Assembly: GCF_003952185.1 (NCBI RefSeq)
Contig: NZ_RXFS01000001.1
Location: 186,001 to 250,000 of the forward strand
Origin: Variovorax sp. 679
Lineage (GTDB): Bacteria > Pseudomonadota > Gammaproteobacteria > Burkholderiales > Burkholderiaceae_C
Direction: 5' to 3'
Length of the DNA stretch: 64,000 nucleotides
Both the position numbers and the translations under genes were made by a program. This document shows positions 44,941 through 52,631 of the stretch, in pieces. Position 1 is the first letter of the stretch, and each line of letters begins with the position of its first letter. The notes below the pieces were generated by a model that searched no databases, was not told where the DNA came from, and saw only the letters and a program-made list of their open reading frames with translations.

Positions 44941-46578
44941 CTACAGCTGGCTCAGCGGAATGAACGGCGCAACCAGCCGCAGCTTGAAGCGCTGCCACGC
45001 CGTGGTCTCGGGCGGCACGTCGTAGGCCGTCTCCTTGCCGTCGTCGTCCTGCTCCACCCATTCGATACCCCGGCCCGCGGCATCGAGCCGCAGCCGGTAG
45101 GCACTGCCCGCGTCGGCGAAGCTGTCGAGCTGCCGCGCCATCTCGGGGCTGTCGATGATGATGCCCAGCTCGGTGTTGAGACGGGCCGAGCGCGGGTCGA
45201 GGTTCATCGAGCCCAGGAACACCTGCTTGCGGTCCACGATGCCGTTCTTCATGTGGAGCGCGCCGGTGCGGTGGCCGAAGATGCCGAGCTTGCCGCGCTT
45301 CACGCTCAGCGTGGGACTGAGCTCGTAGATGGCCACGCCCGACTTGAGCAGCTCGTGGATGTGCGGCCAGTAGCCCACGTACACCCAGGGCTCGTCGGTG
45401 GAGGCCAGCGAGTTGGTGACGAGCTCGACCTTGATGCCGGCTGCCTGTGCTTCCGCGAGGTTGGCCACCGCCGCGTCCGACGGCACGAAGTAAGGCGACA
45501 CCATCTTGATGCTGGAGCGCGAGGTGCGGAACCACTGGATCACGCCCTCGGTCACGGTGCCCTTGATGGAGTTCTCGCGCTCGTTCAGTCCCTCGGTCTT
45601 GGTGAGCGGATCGAACAGCACCCGCGCATGCGCCCACAGCAGCGGGCTGAGCCGGTCTTCGGCCAGCTCGAAAGGCAGGTTGAGCATGGGCACGATCTCC
45701 AGCGGCAGGCTGTGAGGCTCGCCATCGACCGGGTTCGCGATCTTGCCGTCGGGCGGAATGCGGGGCGCTTCGGGCGGCTTCACGGCGGCGGTCAGCTTCT
45801 CGAAGTTCTGTTGCAGTTGCGGCAGCGTCAGCGCGCTGCTGGCGATGCGGCCCACGGGGTAGACGACATCGCTGTTCCAGTAATGGTCGAACTCGTCGGA
45901 CAGCCCGCGCACCACAGGCCCGGTCGCGAAGACGTCCATGTCCACGAAGTTGCTGCCAGAGGCATTCATCACGTACTCGTCGGCCATGTTGCGCCCGCCC
46001 GCCACGGCCGCGACGTTGTCGGCGACGAAGAGCTTGTTGTGCATGCGCCGGTTGATGCGGCTGAACTCCAGTCCCGAACTGATGAAGCGCGTCAGGTCGC
46101 TGCCGCGCCCGCCAGGGAACGGGTTGAACAGGCGGACCTGCACGTTGGGATAGCTGGCGAGCGCGAGCAGCAGGTCGTCTTCGCCGGTGGTGTAGAGGTC
46201 GTCGACCAGGAGCCGCACGCGGACGCCTCGCTGCGCCGCATTGCGCAGCTCGCGCATCAGGGCGCGGCCGGTGTTGTCGGCGGCCAGCAGGTAGTACTGA
46301 ACGTCGAGGCTGCGGGTGGCGAGCTTCGCCAGCTCGATGCGGGTGGCGAACGAGGTGGGGCCGTAGGGCAGCAGCTGGAAGCCGGAGCGGTCGTCTGCTT
46401 GTTCGTCCCTGGGCAGAACCTTCCGCGTGATCGCATCGAGCGGCGTGGACCGGAAGTCGGTGATGGCGGCGACCGGCCGCTCCGATACCCGGGGCGGCAG
46501 GCCGGAACATGCGCCCGTCAGCATCGAGAAGACGAGCGCGAGCGCGGCAAGAGGCACGCGCCAGCATGTGGTTGTCAT
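44941..46578 (-). CDS. Phospholipase-D-family (cardiolipin-synthase-like) lipoprotein
   Basis: 545 residues from the ATG at 46578, with GGGAG upstream on the minus strand. The signal ends in a lipobox (MLTGAC), so the enzyme is probably anchored facing the periplasm. Two complete HKD motifs are present: HNKLFVADNVAAVAGGRN and HMKNGIVDRKQVFLGSMN, the arrangement of bacterial PLD/cardiolipin synthase-like proteins. TRSLDVQYYLLAADNTGRAL opens the first half. Likely phosphatidyl transfer or phospholipid hydrolysis at the membrane. Divergent from the autotransporter gene, with 269 bases between the starts. Confidence 0.9.
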   Translation of the reverse strand: MTTTCWRVPLAALALVFSMLTGACSGLPPRVSERPVAAITDFRSTPLDAITRKVLPRDEQADDRSGFQLLPYGPTSFATRIELAKLATRSLDVQYYLLAADNTGRALMRELRNAAQRGVRVRLLVDDLYTTGEDDLLLALASYPNVQVRLFNPFPGGRGSDLTRFISSGLEFSRINRRMHNKLFVADNVAAVAGGRNMADEYVMNASGSNFVDMDVFATGPVVRGLSDEFDHYWNSDVVYPVGRIASSALTLPQLQQNFEKLTAAVKPPEAPRIPPDGKIANPVDGEPHSLPLEIVPMLNLPFELAEDRLSPLLWAHARVLFDPLTKTEGLNERENSIKGTVTEGVIQWFRTSRSSIKMVSPYFVPSDAAVANLAEAQAAGIKVELVTNSLASTDEPWVYVGYWPHIHELLKSGVAIYELSPTLSVKRGKLGIFGHRTGALHMKNGIVDRKQVFLGSMNLDPRSARLNTELGIIIDSPEMARQLDSFADAGSAYRLRLDAAGRGIEWVEQDDDGKETAYDVPPETTAWQRFKLRLVAPFIPLSQL

Positions 46579-46847
46579 TTTTTCCGCTCCCGGCTCTTCG
46601 GTTGGCACTTCGACCCGCAAGGGACGACCCGGCCGAGAGTATGACGCGGCCCCGGGGCGCTCGCGGGACGGGCGGGTTCGTTCTGCGCAACCAGGCAGCC
46701 CCGGGCGACCGGATACGAAGCCCTTGCTGAGAGCCTCCGATTTACTTGTTTTCGGGTATGGCCCCGCCGGAAACGAAACGACACACTCGCCCGCGTCCGG
46801 ATTGCTCGCCGTCCGCGTCTCTCTCGCTCTTCATCACAGGAAACACC

Positions 46848-48632
46848 ATGCTCATCCAGGCCAATGCCAGCGGCGCCCCGACGAAAGCCACGGAAGGCCG
46901 GCGGCAGCCACTTGGCGCAATGCGGTACTGGCCCGTCATCGCCCTGCTCGTGGCCGGCAGCGCCTTTGCCGATGGCTTCGCCGGTGGAACTGCCGGAAGC
47001 ACGGGGGTGCCGGACTCCGGCGGAACGGGCGGAGCCGGTGGCGCCGCGGCAACCGTCACGGCGGATGGAGGGACTGCTGTGGGTGCAGGCGGCACTGGCG
47101 GCACCGCCAACTCCGGCGGGACCGGCGGCGTAGGCGGTGCGGGAGCGAGCGCCACCGCGGGCGGCGCAACCGCCATCGGCGGCGGCGGGACCGGTGGCGA
47201 TGGCGCGGCCGGCGGCACCGGCGGCACCGGGGGCCGCGGCGCCCAGGCATCGGCCAGCGGCGCGATCGCCGTCGGCGCCGGGGGCACGGGCGGCGACGGC
47301 TGCTGCGGCTTCGGCGGCCAGACCGGCGGCAGCGGCGCGCAGGCCTCGGGCATCTCGGCAATCGCCATCGGCAGCGCTTCGAGCACCACCCCGGGCGCGG
47401 TGGCCTCGGGCAACGGCAGCACGGCGATCGGCGGCGCTTACAACGGATCGGCAGGCGCATCGGCGCTGGCCGCCAGCAGCGTTGCCCTCGGCTCGGGCAG
47501 CCAGGTCGCGAGCGGCGCGACCAACAGCGTGGCCATCGGCGCCAACTCGGTCGCCACCGCGGCGAACACGGTTTCCTTCGGCTCGGCGGGCCAGACGCGA
47601 ACCCTCGTCAACGTGAGCGCGGGCGCGGTGAACGCCACGAGCACCGACGCCGTCAACGGCAGCCAGCTCTACACCGTGCAGCAGACCTCCAACACGGCCC
47701 TGGGCCTCGCGCAGAACTCGGCGCAGTACGGCGCTGGCGGCACCACGCTGCAGCTCAACGCCAACGGTGGCTCGGGCACCACCATCAGCAACGTGGCCGC
47801 CGGCCAGGCAAGCACCGACGCAGCCAACGTCGGCCAGGTGCAGCAGGCGCAGCAAACGGCCATCACCACCGCGAACAACTTCACCGTGCAACAGGTCAAT
47901 GCGCTGCAGTCGCTGATGAACCAGGCCCTGTCGAGCGGCGTGTGCGCGGTGAACGCGAACGGCTCCGTGGCGTGCGGCCCGGGCGCCGGCGCCAGCGGTG
48001 CGGGCAGCACCTCGATGGGCACCAACGCGCAAGCCAACGGAGAGAACACCGTGGCCGTCGGCAACGGCGCGCAGGCCAACCACGCCGGCTCGGTCGCCAT
48101 CGGCGCGGGAGCGAAGGCGCTGGCCGATCCCACTACCGCCGTGGGCAACAACGCCATCGCCACCGGCAACAACGCCGTCGCGCTGGGCGCCAACACGCTG
48201 GCGAGCGGCAACAACTCCGTGGCGCTGGGCCAGGGCTCCGTGGCGGAGCGCGACAACACCGTGTCGGTGGGCAACGCATCCACCAACCAGTTGCGCGGCA
48301 TCACGAATGTCGCACCCGGTGTGCTGGGCACCGACGCCGTCAACGTCAACCAGTTGCAGCAGGCCGTGGCCAACGCAACCAGCCAGGCGAACGCCTTCGC
48401 CGCGCAGGGCGTCGCGGCAGCACTGGCCATGCCGTCGATGCCCACGCTGCCGGTGGGCAGGAAGTGGATGGGGGCGGCGGTCGGCAACTATGCGGGTGCA
48501 TCGGGGGTGGGCGTTGCCTTCGGCTACCAGGTCAACGACAACCTGAATCTGGGCGTGGGGCTTTCGACGGCCACGAGCAGCGGGAGCGGGAGCCGGGTGG
48601 CGGCTCGGGTGCAGGCGGGTTATGCGTGGTGA
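46848..48632 (+). CDS. YadA-like trimeric autotransporter adhesin
   Basis: 594 residues from the ATG at 46848 (AGGAAA just upstream). The N-terminal 45 residues include a signal segment (YWPVIALLVAGSAFADG). A Gly/Thr-rich region with GGTGG repeats (about 45-190) precedes YadA head repeats (SVALGSGSQVASGATNSVAI). A neck (VSAGAVNATSTDAVNGSQL, about 258-276) leads to a stalk, and a second set of head repeats (about 378-480) ends at a second neck (TNVAPGVLGTDAVNVNQL, about 485-503). The C-terminal 80 residues are the four-strand YadA anchor (KWMGAAVGNYAGASGVGVAF, ending QAGYAW). Expected to form a surface trimer for adhesion; partner unknown. Confidence 0.92.
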   Translation: MLIQANASGAPTKATEGRRQPLGAMRYWPVIALLVAGSAFADGFAGGTAGSTGVPDSGGTGGAGGAAATVTADGGTAVGAGGTGGTANSGGTGGVGGAGASATAGGATAIGGGGTGGDGAAGGTGGTGGRGAQASASGAIAVGAGGTGGDGCCGFGGQTGGSGAQASGISAIAIGSASSTTPGAVASGNGSTAIGGAYNGSAGASALAASSVALGSGSQVASGATNSVAIGANSVATAANTVSFGSAGQTRTLVNVSAGAVNATSTDAVNGSQLYTVQQTSNTALGLAQNSAQYGAGGTTLQLNANGGSGTTISNVAAGQASTDAANVGQVQQAQQTAITTANNFTVQQVNALQSLMNQALSSGVCAVNANGSVACGPGAGASGAGSTSMGTNAQANGENTVAVGNGAQANHAGSVAIGAGAKALADPTTAVGNNAIATGNNAVALGANTLASGNNSVALGQGSVAERDNTVSVGNASTNQLRGITNVAPGVLGTDAVNVNQLQQAVANATSQANAFAAQGVAAALAMPSMPTLPVGRKWMGAAVGNYAGASGVGVAFGYQVNDNLNLGVGLSTATSSGSGSRVAARVQAGYAW

Positions 48633-48662
48633 AGGGTCGTTCGGGGCTGCATGAATGGGCGC

Positions 48663-48700
48663 CGAAGCGACCGGCGGGAGATACCCGCCCGCTCGCTTCG
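48663..48700. terminator. Strong hairpin between convergent genes, bidirectional terminator
   Basis: CGAAGCGA (48663-48670) pairs with TCGCTTCG (48693-48700), and inside it GGCGGG-AGATA-CCCGCC (48673-48689) pairs perfectly. It sits between the autotransporter stop (48632) and the stop of the minus-strand I78 gene (48709). No U-tract on either side, so efficiency is uncertain. Confidence 0.6.
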
Positions 48701-48708
48701 AGCCTGGC

Positions 48709-49011
48709 CTATCCGCAGAACGCCCGGACGATCTTGCCGGTCTTCGGATCCGTCTCGATCGTCACTCGCTCGCGCCGATAGTCCATCGTCACGGGCTGCC
48801 CGGGCTCGATCTGGCGAACGATGGATGCGCCGGTCATCTGACGCGCATCGGCATCGCTGATGCGGCTCTTACCCGCCAGCGCGCTGGCGGCGTCCTGCTT
48901 GCAGGCTCCGGTTGCGCTGTCATCACGTGCTTGCTGCGCTCCGCAGGCTGTGATCGACAGGATGGCGAGAGCGAGGGCTCCGCTCGGGATCAGTTTCTTG
49001 TTGAGTTTCAA
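48709..49011 (-). CDS. Peptidase inhibitor I78-like lipoprotein
   Basis: 100 residues if started at TTG (49011), the only start that puts a basic residue run and signal sequence at the N-terminus (KLNKKLIPSGALALAILSITAC, lipobox Cys near residue 23). The mature domain fits the I78 family (Elastase inhibitor AFLEI type): ACKQDAASALAGK, SDADARQMTGASIVRQIEPG, TMDYRRERVTIE and a terminal VRAFCG, with the conserved first and last Cys. Such proteins inhibit serine proteases in the periplasm or outside. The TTG start is inferred. Confidence 0.75.
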   Translation of the reverse strand: MKLNKKLIPSGALALAILSITACGAQQARDDSATGACKQDAASALAGKSRISDADARQMTGASIVRQIEPGQPVTMDYRRERVTIETDPKTGKIVRAFCG

Positions 49012-49436
49012 GGCATGTCCTTTCCTGTGGGGGCAAAGAGTTTCTTCTGCATTCCACCTTGGCCATGGCTTTCGGTCAACTCGTTGGACTCCCTTGGCAA
49101 TGCGCAGGTTGTTCGCGTGCTGCGAGAGGCTGGTCAGGAGTCTGGCCTTTGGTTCATCACTGCTTGTGAATACGGTTGTGCTGCCTTGGCGGCAGGCAAA
49201 CGCTCCGTGGCAATCGCTGGGCAATCTCCATCGCAATCGCTCGAAGTGAAGGACCGGAATGGGCCGAGGCTGCCAGTCGCCTTTCTACAAAGCGGACCGT
49301 CGGCAGCTTTCTGCTACTGCTCAGGCTCGCATCACGAAACGCAATGGTCGCGACAGAAAGTTTGGTTCGGAAACGAAAGTGGAGGGCCAAAGAGCCATCG
49401 TTCTGAGGTGATCTGGGCGCCCTCAGATTTTCTGGA
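49012..49436. other. 425-base intergenic stretch without a credible gene
   Basis: Frames are open here on both strands, but none has a supported start, composition or conservation I recognise. The only item noticed is a degenerate copy of the local TGGCCGA dyad motif near 49251-49280. Base composition is visibly lower in G+C than the flanking operons. Confidence 0.5.
49251..49280. repeat. Intergenic TGGCCGA-core repeat, copy 1 (degenerate)
   Basis: GGACCGGAATGGGCCGAGGC belongs to the same family as the copies at 49895, 51282, 51741 and 52518, but with a mutated core (GGGCCGA) and no clean inverted-repeat partner. Confidence 0.35.
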
Positions 49437-49838
49437 CTACGCTGGGTGATCTGTGAAGTATCGATGAATCGACCACAGCGCCTCGAACCGAGATTGCTTG
49501 ATGGCAAGCTCTTCCGCGAGAACTTTTCTCTCACCCTCTTCTTGAGTTAAGCCCTCGAAGTACGCAGCGCTATACGTGGGATGCGCAACATAGTTCAAGT
49601 ACTCCAACGTTTCGGGCGGCGTCCGCGTGATTTCGCGAAGCGCCCTTTGCACTGACGCGGGGACCATGGGAACAAATTCCTCTGGGCTCTCAAACCTGGC
49701 AACTTCGAGCAGTTCGTTGGCGATGTTGACGAGCGAAGTTCCTGGCCGCCATTCCCTAAGGGGCATGTTGTCCTCTCCGTAAAGCGTGTGACCTAAGGAC
49801 ATTGCCCAATCGAGCCATTTCTTTAATGAGGCATTCAT
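49437..49838 (-). CDS. Hypothetical cytoplasmic protein
   Basis: 133 residues from the ATG at 49838. No signal peptide, no membrane span. Mostly helical and acidic: SLGHTLYGEDNMPLREWRPG, VNIANELLEVARFESPEEFV, REITRTPPETLEYLNYVAHP and EEGERKVLAEELAIKQSRFE. The size and style resemble small immunity-type or cassette-borne proteins, but I do not recognise the family. One of a run of short minus-strand genes in the lower-GC block. Confidence 0.6.
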   Translation of the reverse strand: MNASLKKWLDWAMSLGHTLYGEDNMPLREWRPGTSLVNIANELLEVARFESPEEFVPMVPASVQRALREITRTPPETLEYLNYVAHPTYSAAYFEGLTQEEGERKVLAEELAIKQSRFEALWSIHRYFTDHPA

Positions 49839-49894
49839 CTGGTTCGTATTTCAAGAAGAACTACTCCGCGATAAGTAGACCCAGGGGCGGGGTG

Positions 49895-49925
49895 TCCGGT
49901 CCTGGCCGTAGCGGGCCGGTCATTC
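49895..49925. repeat. Intergenic TGGCCGA-core dyad repeat, copy 2
   Basis: CCGGTCC (from 49896) and GGGCCGG (ending about 49919) form an imperfect inverted repeat around TGGCCGTAGC. It lies between the start of the 133-residue gene and the stop of the SEL1-like gene. Confidence 0.55.
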
Positions 49926-50540
49926 TTCCTGTCGCCAAACGCGCCCGCCCCCCGCATCTCGCACACGATGGAGCCAGAGGGCGGCCTCCTCCAGGTCCTT
50001 CGGAACGAGTTCCCCAGACTCATAGAAGCGAATCAACACGCGCTGGGCACCCACGTCTCCCCGGTACGCAGCTTTGCGAAACCAGTATTCAGCAGACCGG
50101 CCGTCCGGCTTTCCCAGAACGCCCGTGGCGTACATGTAGCCGAGTGCATACTGGCTGCGCGGTGCTCCTTGTGCTGCTGCCTTCAGGGACCATTCCTTTG
50201 CTGCTTGGGCATCTTTTGCAGTGCCTTCGCCGTTCAAGTACATGAAGGCCAGATTTGCCTCTGCCGCACAAAAATGTTGGGTTGCGGCCTTTTCGTACCA
50301 AGAGAACGAGATTTCGGAGTTTTTGGCGACGTCTTTGCCAACGCCGTACCGCCGCCCCATTTCATTCTGTGCCGCTGCGTTGCCTCCATCTGCCCGCGCT
50401 CGAACGTCTTCTAGCTTTGCGGCCCCGAAGTAGTCTGCTTGTGCGTCGTCCTGCGGACCACACGTTGCGAGAGCGTCGAATGCAAAACCTGCCACGCAGA
50501 AAGCGGCAAGGGCGGTTACCCGGCGGTGCGGTGGTTTCAT
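49920..50540 (-). CDS. Exported SEL1-repeat protein
   Basis: 206 residues from the ATG at 50540, giving a basic N-terminus and signal peptide (RRVTALAAFCVAGFAFDALA, cleavage before TCGP). At least three SEL1/TPR-like repeats follow: AAAQNEMGRRYGVGKDVAKN, AEANLAFMYLNGEGTAKDAQ and SQYALGYMYATGVLGKPDGR, plus a final AQRVLIRFYESGELVPKDLE. SEL1 proteins are usually adaptors in envelope or secretion contexts. GC and style match the cassette-like block. Confidence 0.8.
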   Translation of the reverse strand: MKPPHRRVTALAAFCVAGFAFDALATCGPQDDAQADYFGAAKLEDVRARADGGNAAAQNEMGRRYGVGKDVAKNSEISFSWYEKAATQHFCAAEANLAFMYLNGEGTAKDAQAAKEWSLKAAAQGAPRSQYALGYMYATGVLGKPDGRSAEYWFRKAAYRGDVGAQRVLIRFYESGELVPKDLEEAALWLHRVRDAGGGRVWRQEE

Positions 50541-50633
50541 CGTTGTTGCAAGCACGTAGTAAGGGTCGGCTTTCTGGTGCAATTCCATAGCGCGAGTGAC
50601 CGGCTGCTTTTGGCCGTGAGTCACCCTCGGGCG

Positions 50634-51182
50634 TCATACGCCACTAAGCCCTTGAGCAAGCCGTTGCAGCTCAGGCAGCTTGGCCCCGTCGATGCTCAGC
50701 TGGAGCGAGCCAGTCGTGATAGCGCTGCGGATGACCGCCACAGAACGTATTTCGCCATCGATAAGGAAGACGATGGTCTGCCCAACAATCTGCCCCGTTG
50801 CCTTCTCGAGGACTGCGTGGCCTTCCGGGCTAAGCACGACCTTCAGGCGAGGTTCAGCGTACCGCCCTTCGTCTGCAAGCGGCGGAACGACGACAGCGGA
50901 CGCAACGTGGCGGCTATTCAGTATCTCGGGGTCGTAGGCCGTCCACTTGCGTCCGTTCCGGTCAGTGAGGCGGCTTACTCCAATGTTCAACACCTTGTCC
51001 TGAAGCTCGAAACCACTCGTCGCTCGCTTCACCTTGAAGTCGACCTTGTGTGTCAGAGGGGTCTTGCTCTGGTTGGCAATTCCAGCGGGGGCGGCCTGTG
51101 GCGCTGAACTCGCTGCACATCCAGCTATGGCGAGGCAGACGCCGCATCCTAAGGTTGAGAAAAATCGTCTACGAAACATCAT
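50634..51182 (-). CDS. Lipoprotein with SecDF P1-head-like domain
   Basis: 182 residues. Signal and lipobox: RRRFFSTLGCGVCLAIAGC (Cys22). The C-terminal 80 residues read LSPEGHAVLEKATGQIVGQT, then IVFLIDGEIRSVAVIRSAIT and SLQLSIDG. These resemble the P1 head subdomain of SecD (a turn, then a hydrophobic strand with LDG-x-V/I, then an I-x-G strand), but without any membrane spans. This is inference from pattern. It may be a stand-alone periplasmic version or a convergent fold. Gene upstream of the SEL1-like gene on the same strand, 93 bases apart. Confidence 0.7.
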   Translation of the reverse strand: MMFRRRFFSTLGCGVCLAIAGCAASSAPQAAPAGIANQSKTPLTHKVDFKVKRATSGFELQDKVLNIGVSRLTDRNGRKWTAYDPEILNSRHVASAVVVPPLADEGRYAEPRLKVVLSPEGHAVLEKATGQIVGQTIVFLIDGEIRSVAVIRSAITTGSLQLSIDGAKLPELQRLAQGLSGV

Positions 51183-51281
51183 TCTTGACCGGTGTACGAA
51201 CGACTGCTGACGACGACCTCTGCGGTGTCGGGCCTGGACTGTAACGAACGAATTCTGCCCGAGTTGTACGGCGCGCCGGAA

Positions 51282-51307
51282 GGTCCGGTTCTGGCCGACT
51301 GTAGACC
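51282..51307. repeat. Intergenic TGGCCGA-core dyad repeat, copy 3
   Basis: GGTCCGGTTCTGGCCGACTG followed by TAGACC; GGTC at the start and GACC at the end are complementary. Best-preserved copy by eye with 52518. Located between the SecDF-P1-like lipoprotein start and the stop of the next minus-strand gene. Confidence 0.6.
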
Positions 51308-51385
51308 AGCAGCGTCAGTCAAATGAGGACCAAGTGGTGCTCGAGAGGTTCGGGGCCGTGCTGTCAGGGAGGTGCGCCAGGGTGG

Positions 51386-51667
51386 TCAGACTTGGCCACC
51401 GGTATAGCGCTTCCAGTTCAATGCTCCGGTGAACCATGCCTCCGCATGGGAGCGGCTTGACTTGAGGACAAATACGTCATCAGTCGTTGCATTCGCCGGA
51501 AGTGCAAGAACTGACTCAACAACGCCATCTAGGAATTGCGTCGGCAGTTCCTGAGCTAGCACACGTGGCTCCCTGGACGCGCCTTCGACCACGATTGCAG
51601 TTATTACCTCGGGGAAGGTGTATATGCCTTTCTCGTAGCACTCAATGAGCTCAGAAATGTTTCGCAT
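51386..51667 (-). CDS. Small hypothetical protein
   Basis: 93 residues from the ATG at 51667. The sequence is mixed helical with no signal or membrane span: MRNISELIECYEKGIYTFPE, EGASREPRVLAQELPTQFLD and VFVLKSSRSHAEAWFTGALN. Not recognised. Part of the run of short minus-strand genes, with a repeat copy on either side (51282 and 51741). Confidence 0.6.
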   Translation of the reverse strand: MRNISELIECYEKGIYTFPEVITAIVVEGASREPRVLAQELPTQFLDGVVESVLALPANATTDDVFVLKSSRSHAEAWFTGALNWKRYTGGQV

Positions 51668-51740
51668 AGGCGGTGGTGTTCTCTAGAAAAGTCGAAGAAA
51701 TTTTGCAGAGATCACTGGCGACGCTTTGACTCCTACGCCG

Positions 51741-51770
51741 GAACGATCGCTTGTGGCCGACTTCAGTCTT
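51741..51770. repeat. Intergenic TGGCCGA-core repeat, copy 4
   Basis: GATCGCTTGTGGCCGACTTC shares the TGGCCGAC core with copies 3 and 5 but lacks the outer CCGG; the flanking arms are weak. Located between the 93-residue gene and the 213-residue gene. Confidence 0.45.
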
Positions 51771-51772
51771 GC

Positions 51773-52414
51773 CTAGTTCTGAACCGTGATCCACACCGCC
51801 CTGGGGTCGCATTGTTGCGCGCACGCAAACACATAGACCTCGTTGCCCAGAAAGAGCACGTAGCTTCTTGCCGAGGGACTGTCGGGTTGCTCTGGTGCGC
51901 TTGGTAGCTTGGGAAACTCAAAGCCGTCGCTGACCTGGCACACAAACTCCATCGCCGAGCCACAGGCACAGGTGAAGGTTTCGGCGTCCTGTACCCAGTC
52001 GGGCGTACCTCCAACCGCGATGTAGTAGTGCTTGTCCGCGGGTGTATCGGCAAGTACCAGCTCAGCCGGCTGAAGGATCGGGGCGCCCGCCACGCGATGC
52101 ATGGTTCGCGGTTTTTCCAGCGAAGCGTACCAGTGACCTTCGCTTTGCTCCCAATAGGCCGGAGGGAGGATATCGAAAGATTCGAAGCTTGGAATCTCGT
52201 TGTGCTCGGGGCACATGAGTACCGACAACCTGCTGCCTTCGACAAAGGGGAGTTCGGTCGCAACGGGGAGCGTGAACTGCAGGAACGGAATCATCTGCCG
52301 GTCGCACTGGGCACAACACGGAAAACCTTGCCCCTCCGGTGTCAGATAAGCCCCACCCACGGAATCTTGAGAGGACTCACTGTTAAAGCGCAAGTTGAAG
52401 AATTTTCTCGGCAC
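51773..52414 (-). CDS. Hypothetical protein with two zinc-ribbon-like Cys pairs (possibly DUF1963-like)
   Basis: 213 residues. Cys pairs CCAQC near residue 33 and CACG near 150 could bind a metal. Between them is FLQFTLPVATELPFVEGSRL and LMCPEHNEIPSFESFDILPP, a layout slightly like YwqG/DUF1963 proteins (weak inference). No signal peptide. YVLFLGNEVYVFACAQQCDP near the end adds more cysteines. Cytoplasmic, function unknown. Largest gene of the short-gene block. Confidence 0.65.
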   Translation of the reverse strand: MPRKFFNLRFNSESSQDSVGGAYLTPEGQGFPCCAQCDRQMIPFLQFTLPVATELPFVEGSRLSVLMCPEHNEIPSFESFDILPPAYWEQSEGHWYASLEKPRTMHRVAGAPILQPAELVLADTPADKHYYIAVGGTPDWVQDAETFTCACGSAMEFVCQVSDGFEFPKLPSAPEQPDSPSARSYVLFLGNEVYVFACAQQCDPRAVWITVQN

Positions 52415-52517
52415 GTGTCACCTCCCTGGTCTTTCATGCTCAATCCACTATTGCGACTTGTCGTCTTTGCGGTGCGATCCTGGATCAGGATGTTAGGTCA
52501 TAGGAAGGCGACGCCAA

Positions 52518-52546
52518 TGCCCGGTTCTGGCCGACAGCAACCGGGT
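52518..52546. repeat. Intergenic TGGCCGA-core dyad repeat, copy 5
   Basis: CCCGGTT-CTGGCCGACAGC-AACCGGG: the seven-base arms are perfectly complementary. Situated between the 213-residue gene start and the alpha/beta hydrolase stop, at the edge of the lower-GC block. Confidence 0.6.
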
Positions 52547-52631
52547 TGATCGTTGGTGCAAGAAGACCTTTTTGCAGTCCTTCGAGCTTCTCTAGAGCCG
52601 GCGTTCGTCGGCACGATGTACGCCGACAGCG

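Noticed and set aside
46990..47330. Repeated GGCGG-type tracts
   Set aside because: These encode the Gly-rich repeats of the autotransporter rather than a noncoding repeat array.
48655..49449. A 264-residue plus-strand open frame across the I78 gene and the following gap
   Set aside because: Opposes the I78 gene with its clear lipobox and family pattern, and its own sequence shows no domain.
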